A stretch of 13,406 bases of DNA from JBHIBA01 sp046758845 (GTDB taxonomy: Bacteria > UBA8248 > JACPRG01 > G963555815): the NCBI GenBank assembly GCA_046758845.1, contig JBHIBA010000105.1, forward strand, positions 1 through 13,406, given 5' to 3'. Shown in pieces: positions 6,642 through 13,406 of the stretch (its first letter is position 1; each line of letters begins with the position of its first letter). Position numbers and translations under genes: made by a program. The notes below the pieces were generated by a model, which saw only the letters and a list, made by a program, of their open reading frames with translations, was not told the origin of the DNA and did no database searches.

Positions 6642-6723
6642 TACGACCGGCACCTCGGTCCGTGAAGGCGGCGGCGGGAGAGGTAACTTCGTTAGCGGTC
6701 GGTCGGACGGTCTGCTTCCGGCG

Positions 6724-7758
6724 TTATTCCCCGGCTGGATCTTGCAGGCGGTCTATCCGGGCGATGATTGCGTGGGCGAACTCGGTGGTGCCGGCCGTGC
6801 CCCCGAGGTCCGGGGTTCGCACTTTCCCCTCTCGCAGGACGTCCGACGTGGCCTCCGAGATGAGGTCCGCGGCCTCGTCCTCCCGCAGATGGCGGAGCAT
6901 CATCAGGGACGAAAAGAGGATCGCCAGAGGATTCGCAACGTTCTTCCCCGCCAGGTCCGGCGCAGTCCCGTGGACTGCCTCGAAGACGGCGTAGGCGTCG
7001 CCATAGTTGGCGCCCGGAACCAGGCCGATCCCCCCCACCAGCGCGGCCCCCACGTCGGAGATGATGTCCCCGTACAGGTTTTCCATCAGGAGCACGCTGA
7101 ACTGTTCGGGGTTGCGGATGATCTGCAGGCAGGCGTTGTCCACGATGAGTTCCCGATAGCGGATGTCGGGGTAGTGCCCTGCAACCTTCCGGCAGCAATC
7201 CAGGAACAGGCCGTCGGAGAGCTTCATGATGTTGGCCTTGTGGACGGCCGTCACGCTTTCTCGCCCCTCTTTCTTGGCCAGCTCGAAGGCGAATCGGGCG
7301 ATGCGGGTGGAGGCCTTCTCGGTGATGACCTTCAGGCTCTCGATGACGCCGGGGACGATTTCGTGCTCGAGGCCCGCGTAGAGATCCTCGGTGTTCTCCC
7401 GAACGACGACGAGGTCCACATTGGAGTGTATCGAGGGGACGCCGGGAACGGTCCGGACGGGACGGACGCAGGCGAACAGGTCCAGGTTCTTGCGAAGGGC
7501 CACGTTCATCGAGGGAAAGCCCTCGCCCACAGGGGTCTGTGTGGGTCCTTTCAGGGCCACCTTGTTCTTCCGGATGGATTCATAGGCCCCCGGGGGGATC
7601 AGCTCCCCGAAGATCTCCCGGGCCCGGACGCCGATAAGGATCTTCTCCCATTCAATCTGGACGCCGGCCGCTTCGATGATTCGGCAAGCCGCCCCCGCCA
7701 CCTCGGGGCCGATTCCGTCCCCTTCGATGAGGGTCACCCGATGAACCTGGTTCGACAT
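6724..7758 (-). CDS. NAD-dependent isocitrate dehydrogenase (isocitrate/isopropylmalate dehydrogenase family)
   Basis: The 344-residue protein is a complete beta-decarboxylating dehydrogenase that oxidises isocitrate to 2-oxoglutarate in the TCA cycle. Visible motifs are EGDGIGPEV (12-20), SMNVALRK (83-90) with the isocitrate-type Ser83-x-Asn85, the arginines at 99 and 120, and ENTEDLYAGLE (121-131) with Tyr127. Lys174 is in AVHKANIMK, and metal-ligand Asp231/Asp235 are in NLYGDIISDVG. HGTAPDLAG (263-271) has Asp268 and Leu269 where the NADP enzyme of E. coli has Lys344 and Tyr345, which predicts NAD. SMN argues against 3-isopropylmalate dehydrogenase; homoisocitrate or related activity is less likely but not excluded. 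A GGGG-rich stretch precedes the ATG. The upstream gap of 205 bases to the RND gene suggests separate expression. Confidence 0.88.
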   Translation of the reverse strand: MSNQVHRVTLIEGDGIGPEVAGAACRIIEAAGVQIEWEKILIGVRAREIFGELIPPGAYESIRKNKVALKGPTQTPVGEGFPSMNVALRKNLDLFACVRPVRTVPGVPSIHSNVDLVVVRENTEDLYAGLEHEIVPGVIESLKVITEKASTRIARFAFELAKKEGRESVTAVHKANIMKLSDGLFLDCCRKVAGHYPDIRYRELIVDNACLQIIRNPEQFSVLLMENLYGDIISDVGAALVGGIGLVPGANYGDAYAVFEAVHGTAPDLAGKNVANPLAILFSSLMMLRHLREDEAADLISEATSDVLREGKVRTPDLGGTAGTTEFAHAIIARIDRLQDPAGE

Positions 7759-7781
7759 TCTTGAGACCCCTACCCGTCAGG

Positions 7782-7796
7782 GCGATATTAGATCGC
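7782..7796 (-). promoter_or_regulatory. 5-5-5 inverted repeat upstream of isocitrate dehydrogenase
   Basis: GCGAT and ATCGC are exact reverse complements around ATTAG, 23 bases before the gene's ATG. On the minus strand the centre reads TAATAT, a possible -10, although no good -35 lies 16-18 bases upstream. It may be an operator overlapping a promoter or a leader hairpin. The rest of the gap (7759-7963) shows a T6 tract on the minus strand near 7899-7904 but no clean stem before it. Confidence 0.3.
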
Positions 7797-7963
7797 ACCC
7801 AGGACGAGCGGTGTAGCTCCCCCTCGGGTGAAGGAGGGATGACGCCCTTTTCATCCAGAGCGACGCGATCCGTCCGAGAAAAGGCCGGAGGAAAGAGTAA
7901 AAAACCCGCCGTGATGCCGCTACGCAGAGGCGACCTCGTCTGCTTCGCCCGCCTGAAGGGCCT

Positions 7964-10900
7964 TCACCGGAGGTCTCCAACCGGCGTTCCTTCGGGTGTG
8001 ACCTCCTCTTTCCGGCCGGACCCCCAGCCTTTGGCAACAGCTTTGGGGGAGCGCCGGCGGAGTCCGTTGGACAGGTCCTCCTTGATCGTCATCCACAGAG
8101 AGAACAGGGTGGGAACGAGAAAGATGGTGAAGACGGTGGAGAGAATCAGCCCGCCCAGAATGGCCGACCCGAGACCCCGGTACAACTCGGAACCCGATCC
8201 CTTGCTCAGGACCACGGGAAGCATCCCGAAGACGGTCGTCGTCACCGTCATGAAGATGGGACGGAGGCGGCTCTTGAGACTTTCCATGATGGCTTCCCGG
8301 TGATGGAGCCCGCCGCGCATGTTGTTCAGGGCCTGATGGACGATCAGGATGGCGCTGTTGACCACGATTCCCGCCAGAATGATGAAGCCGAGCATGGTGA
8401 TGACGTCCATCTTGACCGATTGTTCGATGGAATTCGCCAGCTTCACGCCCAGGATGCCCCCGGTCGCGGCCAATGGGATGCTGAACATGATGATGAATGG
8501 ATACGTAAAGGACTCAAAAAGCGAACACATCAATAGATAGACGATGACCAGGGAAAGGAGGAAGGACCACTTCAGGGAATCCCAGGTGACCTTCAGGTCC
8601 TTGGCCCGTCCGGAGATGTCGATGCTGTACCCCAGGGGGAGCTGGGCGCGAATCGGGGCGACGGCCAGGCGGTCGATTCTCTGGATGGCCTCCTCCAACG
8701 GAACGTCGCCGCGAACGTTCACGGTCAGCTGGATGGAGCGGTCGAGATCGATGTGCTGAATCTTCGTGGGTCCGGAGGCAGGCTGCACCTCCGCGAAGGA
8801 CGAGAGGCGAATCGGGTATCCCGCCGGGGTGAAGAGGAGAATATTTTCCAGGTGCTGGGTGCGCAGGCCGTTTCCCGAAATACCCTTGAGGGTGATGTCG
8901 ATCTCCCGGCCCTTTTCCCGGAATTTCCCCGCCTCGGTCCCCTTGACCAGCGTTTCCACGATGTATCCCAGCTCCGCCACCGAGACCCCCAGGTCCGAGG
9001 CCCTTTCCGGGTCCACGCGCACCTGAAGTTCCGGGTTGCCCAACTCGAAGCTGGAGTTGACGAAATTCACGCCGGGGACCCGCCGGATGTTGGCCTGAAT
9101 CTCGTCGGAGAGCCTCTGGATCTCCTCGAGCTGGTTTCCTCTGACGTACACCTCCACGTTCGTGCCGCCGAGGAAGGCGCCGCGCCGCCGGAAGAGGGCC
9201 GATTGGGTCATGAAGACGAAGGGCGCCCCCGGAACGCCGAACGTGCGTTGTCGCACCTTCGCCACCACCTCTCGCATCTGAGCGGGCGTCTGGGCGAATT
9301 CCCGCTTCGCGATGATGACGAAGATGGGGTCCTCGAGACGAATGGCTGAGAACACGCGCATCAGCTCCGGGATCTGCAGGAAGCGCCGTTCCAGCTCCTT
9401 AATGATGACCTCTTTTTCGTCCACGTTGAAGCCCGGCGGGATTTTCACCAGCCCGAAGATGAGGTTGCGGTTCCCCTGAGGGAGGTAATCGATGGGGGGC
9501 ATGAAGACGTAGCTCACCCCCAGGGCTGCGCACGTTATCCCGGCGACCAGCGCCAGGCTCCGGACGCGGCCGCGCACGACCCACCCGACAGTGGCGAGAA
9601 CGAAACGGGAAAACCCCCGCCCCAGCCAGCCCAGCGTCAGCCAGTCGGCGATACGCCCGCGGCGCTTCCCGGATTCTCCCTGCAGAATGAGCACTCGCCC
9701 GGACAACATCGGAATGACCGTGATGGACACGATCAGCGAAAGGCCGACCGCAATGCTGATGGTGAGGGCGATGTCACCGAAGAGTTGGCCGGCCTCCGCC
9801 TCGACCAGAATGATCGGAATAAAGACCACCAGGGTCGTCGAGGTGGAGGCCAGGATGGCCCCCCACACTTCTTTGGCGCCTTCCCGGGCGGCCTGAAACA
9901 ATCCTTTCCCCATGTGGCGGTGGCGATCAATGTTTTCGAGGACGACGATGGCGTTGTCCACGACCATTCCCGAAGCGAAAGCCAGGCCGGCCAGAGAGAT
10001 AGTGTTGAGGGACCTTCCGAAAAAGGTCAGGAGAATGAACGAAGACACCACGGAGATGGGGATACTGAAACCAATGATGAGAACGCTCGAGGGATTCCTG
10101 AGATAGAGGAGGAGGACAACCGTGGCCAAGATGGCGCCGTAGATGAGGTTGCGGAGAACGAGTTGGATGGAATCGTTGATGTACTCGGTTTCGTCGTATA
10201 ACTGGCGGAGCTGAAGGCCCTTGCCCCCATAGACGCGGCTGTTCAGGTGGGCGATCTCTTCCTTCACCCCCTTCATGACCTCCAGCGTGTTGGCGCCGGT
10301 CTTGCGAAGGACGCCGAAGCCGATGCTGGGAATCCCGCTGCGGCGGACGACGAACTCCCGGTCCTTGTAGTCGAACCGAACCTTCGCCACGTCCTTCAGA
10401 TAAATGGCGGCTCCGTTCTGCCGGGCCAGGATGACGTTTTCAATCTGGCGCAGGTCGGTGAACTGGCCCACCGTTCGGACCACGTAGCGCCGCTTGCCCT
10501 CATTGATGTTGCCGCCCTTGATGTTCCTGTTCTCGCGCAGCAGCGCGTCCCGGACGCCGCCGATGGTCAGGCCCCTCGCGCCGAGGGCGAGGGGGTCCAG
10601 GAGCACCTGCACCTCCCGCTCTTGTCCGCCGAACAGCCAGACGGCCCCTACGCCCGGGACCCTCTCCAGCCGGGGTTTGATGACGTCCTCGGCCTCGATC
10701 CGGACTTCGTTCAGATCCCGCCGGGTTTCGATGACGATCCAGGCGATGGGCTGCTCTTGATCGGAGTTGACCGCCCGGATGACGGATTCGTCCGCGTCGT
10801 CGGGGACGTCCTTCACCAGCCCCAGTTTTTCCGAGACGTCCAGGCGGGCGATGTCCTTGTTGGTTCCCCAGTCGAAGGACAGCCGGATCGTGCTCTTGCC

Positions 10901-11158
10901 CTCGATCGAGGTGGAGCCGATTTCGCTCAGGGCCTCCACCGAGTTCAGTTTTTCCTCGATCCGGTCGGTGATCTCTCTTTCGACCTCGGCCGGGGCCGCG
11001 CCCCGATACGTCGTTTCCACCGTGATCTCCGGCCGGTCCACCGTCGGGGTCATCTGAACCGGTATCCGAAGCATCGAGATGACGCCGAACAGCAGAAGGA
11101 GGATCACCCCGACCAGGACCGAAACTGGATAACGGACGCAGAAATCAATCAGTTTCAT
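7964..11158 (-). CDS. RND efflux transporter permease, HAE1-type inner-membrane pump
   Basis: The 1064-residue protein is a full-length AcrB-like pump that would export substrates using the proton gradient as part of a tripartite complex. Helix 1 (about 11-30) is followed by the first periplasmic porter domain and helices 2-6 (about 333-490). The second half repeats this order and ends in helices near 970-1025. The helix 4 motif GMVVDNAIVVLENI has Asp401-Asn402 where AcrB has Asp407-Asp408. The helix 10 motif GIVVNSAILIV has Asn934 where AcrB has Lys940. As I recall, these are frequent in a broad HAE1 subgroup, so the gene is not broken. The charged, Gly/Pro-containing tail after about 1030 should be cytoplasmic. 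It starts 20 bases after the adaptor's stop with no clear ribosome-binding site, so translation is likely coupled. No outer-membrane channel gene is in the window, and substrate is unknown. Confidence 0.93.
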   Translation of the reverse strand: MKLIDFCVRYPVSVLVGVILLLLFGVISMLRIPVQMTPTVDRPEITVETTYRGAAPAEVEREITDRIEEKLNSVEALSEIGSTSIEGKSTIRLSFDWGTNKDIARLDVSEKLGLVKDVPDDADESVIRAVNSDQEQPIAWIVIETRRDLNEVRIEAEDVIKPRLERVPGVGAVWLFGGQEREVQVLLDPLALGARGLTIGGVRDALLRENRNIKGGNINEGKRRYVVRTVGQFTDLRQIENVILARQNGAAIYLKDVAKVRFDYKDREFVVRRSGIPSIGFGVLRKTGANTLEVMKGVKEEIAHLNSRVYGGKGLQLRQLYDETEYINDSIQLVLRNLIYGAILATVVLLLYLRNPSSVLIIGFSIPISVVSSFILLTFFGRSLNTISLAGLAFASGMVVDNAIVVLENIDRHRHMGKGLFQAAREGAKEVWGAILASTSTTLVVFIPIILVEAEAGQLFGDIALTISIAVGLSLIVSITVIPMLSGRVLILQGESGKRRGRIADWLTLGWLGRGFSRFVLATVGWVVRGRVRSLALVAGITCAALGVSYVFMPPIDYLPQGNRNLIFGLVKIPPGFNVDEKEVIIKELERRFLQIPELMRVFSAIRLEDPIFVIIAKREFAQTPAQMREVVAKVRQRTFGVPGAPFVFMTQSALFRRRGAFLGGTNVEVYVRGNQLEEIQRLSDEIQANIRRVPGVNFVNSSFELGNPELQVRVDPERASDLGVSVAELGYIVETLVKGTEAGKFREKGREIDITLKGISGNGLRTQHLENILLFTPAGYPIRLSSFAEVQPASGPTKIQHIDLDRSIQLTVNVRGDVPLEEAIQRIDRLAVAPIRAQLPLGYSIDISGRAKDLKVTWDSLKWSFLLSLVIVYLLMCSLFESFTYPFIIMFSIPLAATGGILGVKLANSIEQSVKMDVITMLGFIILAGIVVNSAILIVHQALNNMRGGLHHREAIMESLKSRLRPIFMTVTTTVFGMLPVVLSKGSGSELYRGLGSAILGGLILSTVFTIFLVPTLFSLWMTIKEDLSNGLRRRSPKAVAKGWGSGRKEEVTPEGTPVGDLR

Positions 11159-11178
11159 CGCGGGGTTTCACGTGGAGA

Positions 11179-12618
11179 TCAGTCGGAAGCGGGGGGGCGG
11201 CCTTTGGGCGCCTGGGGCTCGGGTCCTGCGCTTTGGGCCGAGCCGCTTCGTCGCTCGCCTTTCGGCCCCTGGCCGCCCCACTGTCTGGAGGGACCTTTCC
11301 CCGGGGGGGTGTCCCGTCCGGGCGCCTTCATGGGAATGATCTTCCCGTCGGGCGTGCGGATCGCCCGCACGATGACCGGCCTTTTGTCCTGGAGGGATTC
11401 GTTTCCCGTCACGATGACTCGATCGCCCTTGGAGAGTTTTCCCTCCAGGATCTCAACATATCCGCCGAGCACCCGGCCGGTCTTCACGGGGACCAGCCGC
11501 GCGCGGCCGTCTTCGGCGACGAAGACCTGAGTCCGCAACCCCAATCGGCTCAAGGCGTCTTTGGGGACCATCAGGGCGGGCCGCTTCGGGCCATAAAAAA
11601 CTGTCACCCGCGCAAACATGCCGCTCTTGATGAGGTAGTCCGGGTTGGCGACTTCGACCTTCACCGGGAACGTGCGGCTGGCGATGTCCGCCTGGGGGAT
11701 GATGTGCCGAACCCGCCCTTCGAACGTCTTCCCGGGATAGGCGTCCACTGTGACCAGGGCGGCGTCTCCGGCCTTCACCTTGCTGATGTCCTTTTCGGGA
11801 ATCCCGGTTCGGACCATGACAGAGTCGATGTTGATGATTTCGGCCACTTGGCCCCCCCGCTGAATCCATTGGCCCACCTCGACATACTTCCGGGTAATGA
11901 ATCCAGAGATGGGAGCTCGTATGATGGTCTTTCCCAATTCGTCCTTGGCGCGGTCCAGGCTGGCCTTCTGCCGCTGGGTTTCGGCGTCCTGTGCGGCGAT
12001 GTCCTCTTCCCGACTCCCCATCTCCGCGATTCGCAGGGATTGCTCCAGGCGCTGGACCTGATACTTTGCAGTCAGGAAGTCGCTCTCGGTCCGGTTATAT
12101 TCGGACAGGTTGATGATCTTGTTCCGCAACAGCTCGCTCGCCCGCCCCAGGTCCCGTTGATACTTCTCCATCAACGCCTTTCTTTCTCTGAGCTGGGCCC
12201 GGACTTCCTCGACCTCTTCCCGGCGCAGCCCCTTTCGGAGCTTTTCCAGTTGAGCGACCGCCCGTCGGTAGGCTGCTTCCGCTTCCGCCAGATCGATTTG
12301 CCGGGCGGAGTTTTTCAGGCGGACGAGGACGCTTTTCCCCTTTTCGACCCGGTCGCCTTCCTTGAGCGTGAATTCCTGGGTCAGGCCCTGGATCTCGGCG
12401 CTGACGGTTGTGGCGAGTTGGGCCTCTACGGTTCCGATGGCGCTGATCTGGGTTTGGATCTCCCGCTCGACCACCGGGCTCAGCACGACCGCTGCGGGCC
12501 GCGGACCCCATTGCCTGTTGGGGGGTTGGGCGGAAAGGCGGGCCGAACTTAAGAGGACAGGCAGTGCGGCCAACAGGCAAATGAGAAGCCGCGGATGCCG
12601 CAAGAGGGTCGTTTTCAA
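11179..12618 (-). CDS. RND efflux periplasmic adaptor subunit (membrane fusion protein)
   Basis: This exported protein bridges the RND pump and an outer-membrane channel. Residues below are numbered from the longer start at 12627. A Sec signal peptide (basic LLRHPR, hydrophobic LLICLLAALPVLL) probably cleaves after LSA at 33. Then come a barrel-sandwich half-domain (about 70-105), a long coiled-coil hairpin (about 108-232), the second sandwich half (235-265, RAPISGFITRKYVEVGQ) and beta-barrel and membrane-proximal domains to about 430. At the hairpin tip, Arg162-xxx-Leu166 followed by Asn173 nearly matches the RLS motif used for TolC docking, with Asn replacing Ser. The last 45 residues are Gly/Pro/basic and probably disordered. 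The TTG at 12618 is preferred over the TTG at 12627 because AAGGGA lies nine bases before it; it gives a typical MKTTLL signal-peptide start. Confidence 0.9.
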   Translation of the reverse strand: MKTTLLRHPRLLICLLAALPVLLSSARLSAQPPNRQWGPRPAAVVLSPVVEREIQTQISAIGTVEAQLATTVSAEIQGLTQEFTLKEGDRVEKGKSVLVRLKNSARQIDLAEAEAAYRRAVAQLEKLRKGLRREEVEEVRAQLRERKALMEKYQRDLGRASELLRNKIINLSEYNRTESDFLTAKYQVQRLEQSLRIAEMGSREEDIAAQDAETQRQKASLDRAKDELGKTIIRAPISGFITRKYVEVGQWIQRGGQVAEIINIDSVMVRTGIPEKDISKVKAGDAALVTVDAYPGKTFEGRVRHIIPQADIASRTFPVKVEVANPDYLIKSGMFARVTVFYGPKRPALMVPKDALSRLGLRTQVFVAEDGRARLVPVKTGRVLGGYVEILEGKLSKGDRVIVTGNESLQDKRPVIVRAIRTPDGKIIPMKAPGRDTPPGKGPSRQWGGQGPKGERRSGSAQSAGPEPQAPKGRPPASD

Positions 12619-12627
12619 GAAGTCCAA

Positions 12628-12633
12628 TCCCTT
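12628..12633 (-). promoter_or_regulatory. Ribosome-binding site deciding the adaptor start
   Basis: AAGGGA on the minus strand abuts the TTG at 12627 directly, which is too close for initiation there, but lies nine bases from the in-frame TTG at 12618. This supports the shorter protein. Both candidate start codons are TTG, and no ATG is nearby in frame. Confidence 0.5.
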
Positions 12634-12673
12634 GCTCTCAGAAGAGCCGGCCAGTTTCGGCGGTGAAACGGGC

Positions 12674-12693
12674 GTCCTTGCTGGAGCAAGGAC
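12674..12693 (-). promoter_or_regulatory. 9-2-9 inverted repeat in the efflux operon leader, candidate operator
   Basis: GTCCTTGCT and AGCAAGGAC are exact reverse complements separated by two bases. The site lies about 25-45 bases downstream of the predicted efflux transcription start. Symmetry and size suit a dimeric repressor such as the TetR-type regulators common for RND pumps, but no regulator gene is in the window. In RNA it would form an 8-bp hairpin with a four-base loop preceded by U6; since the U-run comes first, it is not a terminator on this strand. Confidence 0.45.
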
Positions 12694-12725
12694 AAAAAAT
12701 CATCTCGCTCAGGCTGTACCCAAGG

Positions 12726-12754
12726 AATGTAAGCGCCGGAAGCAAAGGTGTCAA
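12726..12754 (-). promoter_or_regulatory. Sigma70-type promoter for the efflux genes
   Basis: On the minus strand a perfect -35, TTGACA (12749-12754), is followed after exactly 17 bases by TACATT (12726-12731), 4 of 6 to consensus. Transcription would begin near 12719, about 100 bases before the adaptor start. The promoter sits entirely in the gap between the small membrane protein gene and the adaptor gene, so the pump operon can be expressed independently of the small gene. Confidence 0.65.
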
Positions 12755-12785
12755 AGGCTTCATTTCTCTCATCCCCGGCGGTCCG

Positions 12786-13196
12786 TCAGGCCCCAACTCC
12801 GATGAAACCCGAGCCCCCCCTGGAGTTCGCCGGTCTCCTGAGCTTTTTCGCAATGCGGTCGATGAGAAGAACCATGAGGTCCATCGCAACCAGAACAAGC
12901 AAACAAGTTGCCAGAAAGATGACAACTTTCACGGGCACCCTCAGGATAAACAGATACGGGTTCAGCCACTGCAAGAGGGTGTAGGAGGCGAAGCCGATGG
13001 GCAAAGCCACCAGAAATCCAAGGAGGAGTCCGAGCAACACGATGGGCAAGGGGGGAGAGGCGTACTGGGGGGAGGGGGGCTTGCCGCGCAGCGCGTCCAC
13101 GATCCAGAAGATGATGTTGAAGAGGATGACGATGAGATAAATGATGATGGCTAGTTGCGTCGCGGTGAAGATGTACTTGGGGTCAAAGCTCGGCAT
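12786..13196 (-). CDS. Small three-helix membrane protein of unknown function
   Basis: I do not recognise this 136-residue protein. Three hydrophobic segments are evident: about 10-34 (ATQLAIIIYLIVILFNIIFW), 51-73 (PIVLLGLLLGFLVALPIGFA) and 90-113 (KVVIFLATCLLVLVAMDLMV). A Pro/Ser-rich loop (39-50, KPPSPQYASPP) separates the first two. The C-terminus is basic then Gly-rich (RIAKKLRR, SRGGSGFIGVGA), with the basic patch probably cytoplasmic. AGAGGG lies ten bases before the ATG. Composition is far from random, and the strand agrees with the efflux genes downstream. The strong promoter in the 167-base gap suggests it is a separate unit rather than a pump subunit. It has no cleavable signal peptide, metal-binding motif or homology I can name. 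Confidence 0.7.
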   Translation of the reverse strand: MPSFDPKYIFTATQLAIIIYLIVILFNIIFWIVDALRGKPPSPQYASPPLPIVLLGLLLGFLVALPIGFASYTLLQWLNPYLFILRVPVKVVIFLATCLLVLVAMDLMVLLIDRIAKKLRRPANSRGGSGFIGVGA

Positions 13197-13281
13197 GGCC
13201 GAAAAGCCCTCTGCCGGTTCGGGGTTAGTAAATTAGTCGCTTTCTTCGGGATTCTCCAAAACTTCAAGCGACATCCTACAA

Positions 13282-13402
13282 CAAAAAGCGCCGCAGAGGA
13301 AGATTTTGTACTGGTTCAAGACATATGAGACACGGACGGTGAGCCCGCCCCCTGGCGCGAGGGAGATTTGAGAGGAAACTTCTTTGCGGGGGGCGCTTTT
13401 TG
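13282..13402. repeat. Inverted repeat CAAAAAGCGCC ... GGCGCTTTTTG
   Basis: The 11-base arms at 13282-13292 and 13392-13402 are exact reverse complements, 99 bases apart. They lie in the 210-base non-coding right end (13197-13406), upstream of the small membrane protein gene. The right arm, extended to GGGGGCGCTTTTTG (13389-13402), is also an exact inverted copy of bases 168-181 in the left-end hairpin. The right arm may be the first half of a similar hairpin cut off by the window edge. No convincing promoter for the small gene was found between the arms. Confidence 0.45.
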
Positions 13403-13406
13403 GGCA

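Noticed and set aside
5154..6653. 499-codon minus-strand frame opposite fbp and the phosphofructokinase gene
   Set aside because: It is a shadow of two real genes on the other strand, with no independent support.
6742..7764. 340-codon + strand frame opposite isocitrate dehydrogenase
   Set aside because: It mirrors the real gene and lacks any domain signature.
7895..7935. Intrinsic terminator after the pump gene, suggested by a T6 tract on the minus strand
   Set aside because: Only a four-base-pair stem with a long loop can be drawn before the T-run.
7777..8037. 86-codon minus-strand frame between the pump and isocitrate dehydrogenase genes
   Set aside because: It overlaps the end of the pump gene, is rich in Arg/Ser/Gly, and has no motif or convincing start.
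10247..12552. Two + strand frames of over 400 codons opposite the pump and adaptor genes (10247-11530 and 11233-12552)
   Set aside because: They are antisense to well-supported efflux genes and contain no membrane segments, signal peptide or motif.

Overview
The window is GC-rich, densely coded DNA, probably from a Gram-negative bacterium. The best evidence for a double membrane is a two-gene RND efflux unit: a periplasmic adaptor with a Sec signal peptide and an inner-membrane pump. Nothing fixes the phylum. There are no rRNA or tRNA genes, transposases, phage genes or CRISPR arrays. I see no defence island or other obviously new multi-gene system. The less ordinary material is in the intergenic structures and in details of individual enzymes.

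Layout: (i) 1-200, a hairpin-rich non-coding end. (ii) 201-2507 (-), a molybdopterin-binding subunit of a xanthine dehydrogenase/aldehyde oxidase type enzyme, without partner subunits in view. (iii) 2508-3017, a divergent intergenic region with candidate promoters on both strands and a long leader in front of the next gene. (iv) 3018-6518 (+), a tight three-gene cassette: an enlarged class II fructose-bisphosphate aldolase, class I fructose-1,6-bisphosphatase and 6-phosphofructokinase. (v) 6519-6723, a convergent gap holding a compound inverted-repeat structure. (vi) 6724-7758 (-), an NAD-type isocitrate dehydrogenase. (vii) 7964-12618 (-), the RND pump and its adaptor, preceded by a good sigma70-type promoter and a 9-2-9 inverted repeat. 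(viii) 12786-13196 (-), a small three-helix membrane protein of unknown function. (ix) 13197-13406, non-coding, ending in an inverted copy of a sequence also found in the left-end hairpin.

How the genes work together: the + strand cassette covers the fructose-1,6-bisphosphate node. The aldolase joins or splits it, the bisphosphatase drains it toward fructose-6-phosphate (gluconeogenesis), and the kinase refills it (glycolysis). Two opposing enzymes in one apparent transcription unit imply control after transcription. The isocitrate dehydrogenase belongs to the TCA cycle and faces the cassette tail to tail. The efflux genes should form part of a tripartite exporter whose outer-membrane channel is encoded elsewhere. 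The molybdoenzyme subunit is probably an oxidoreductase component of unknown substrate.
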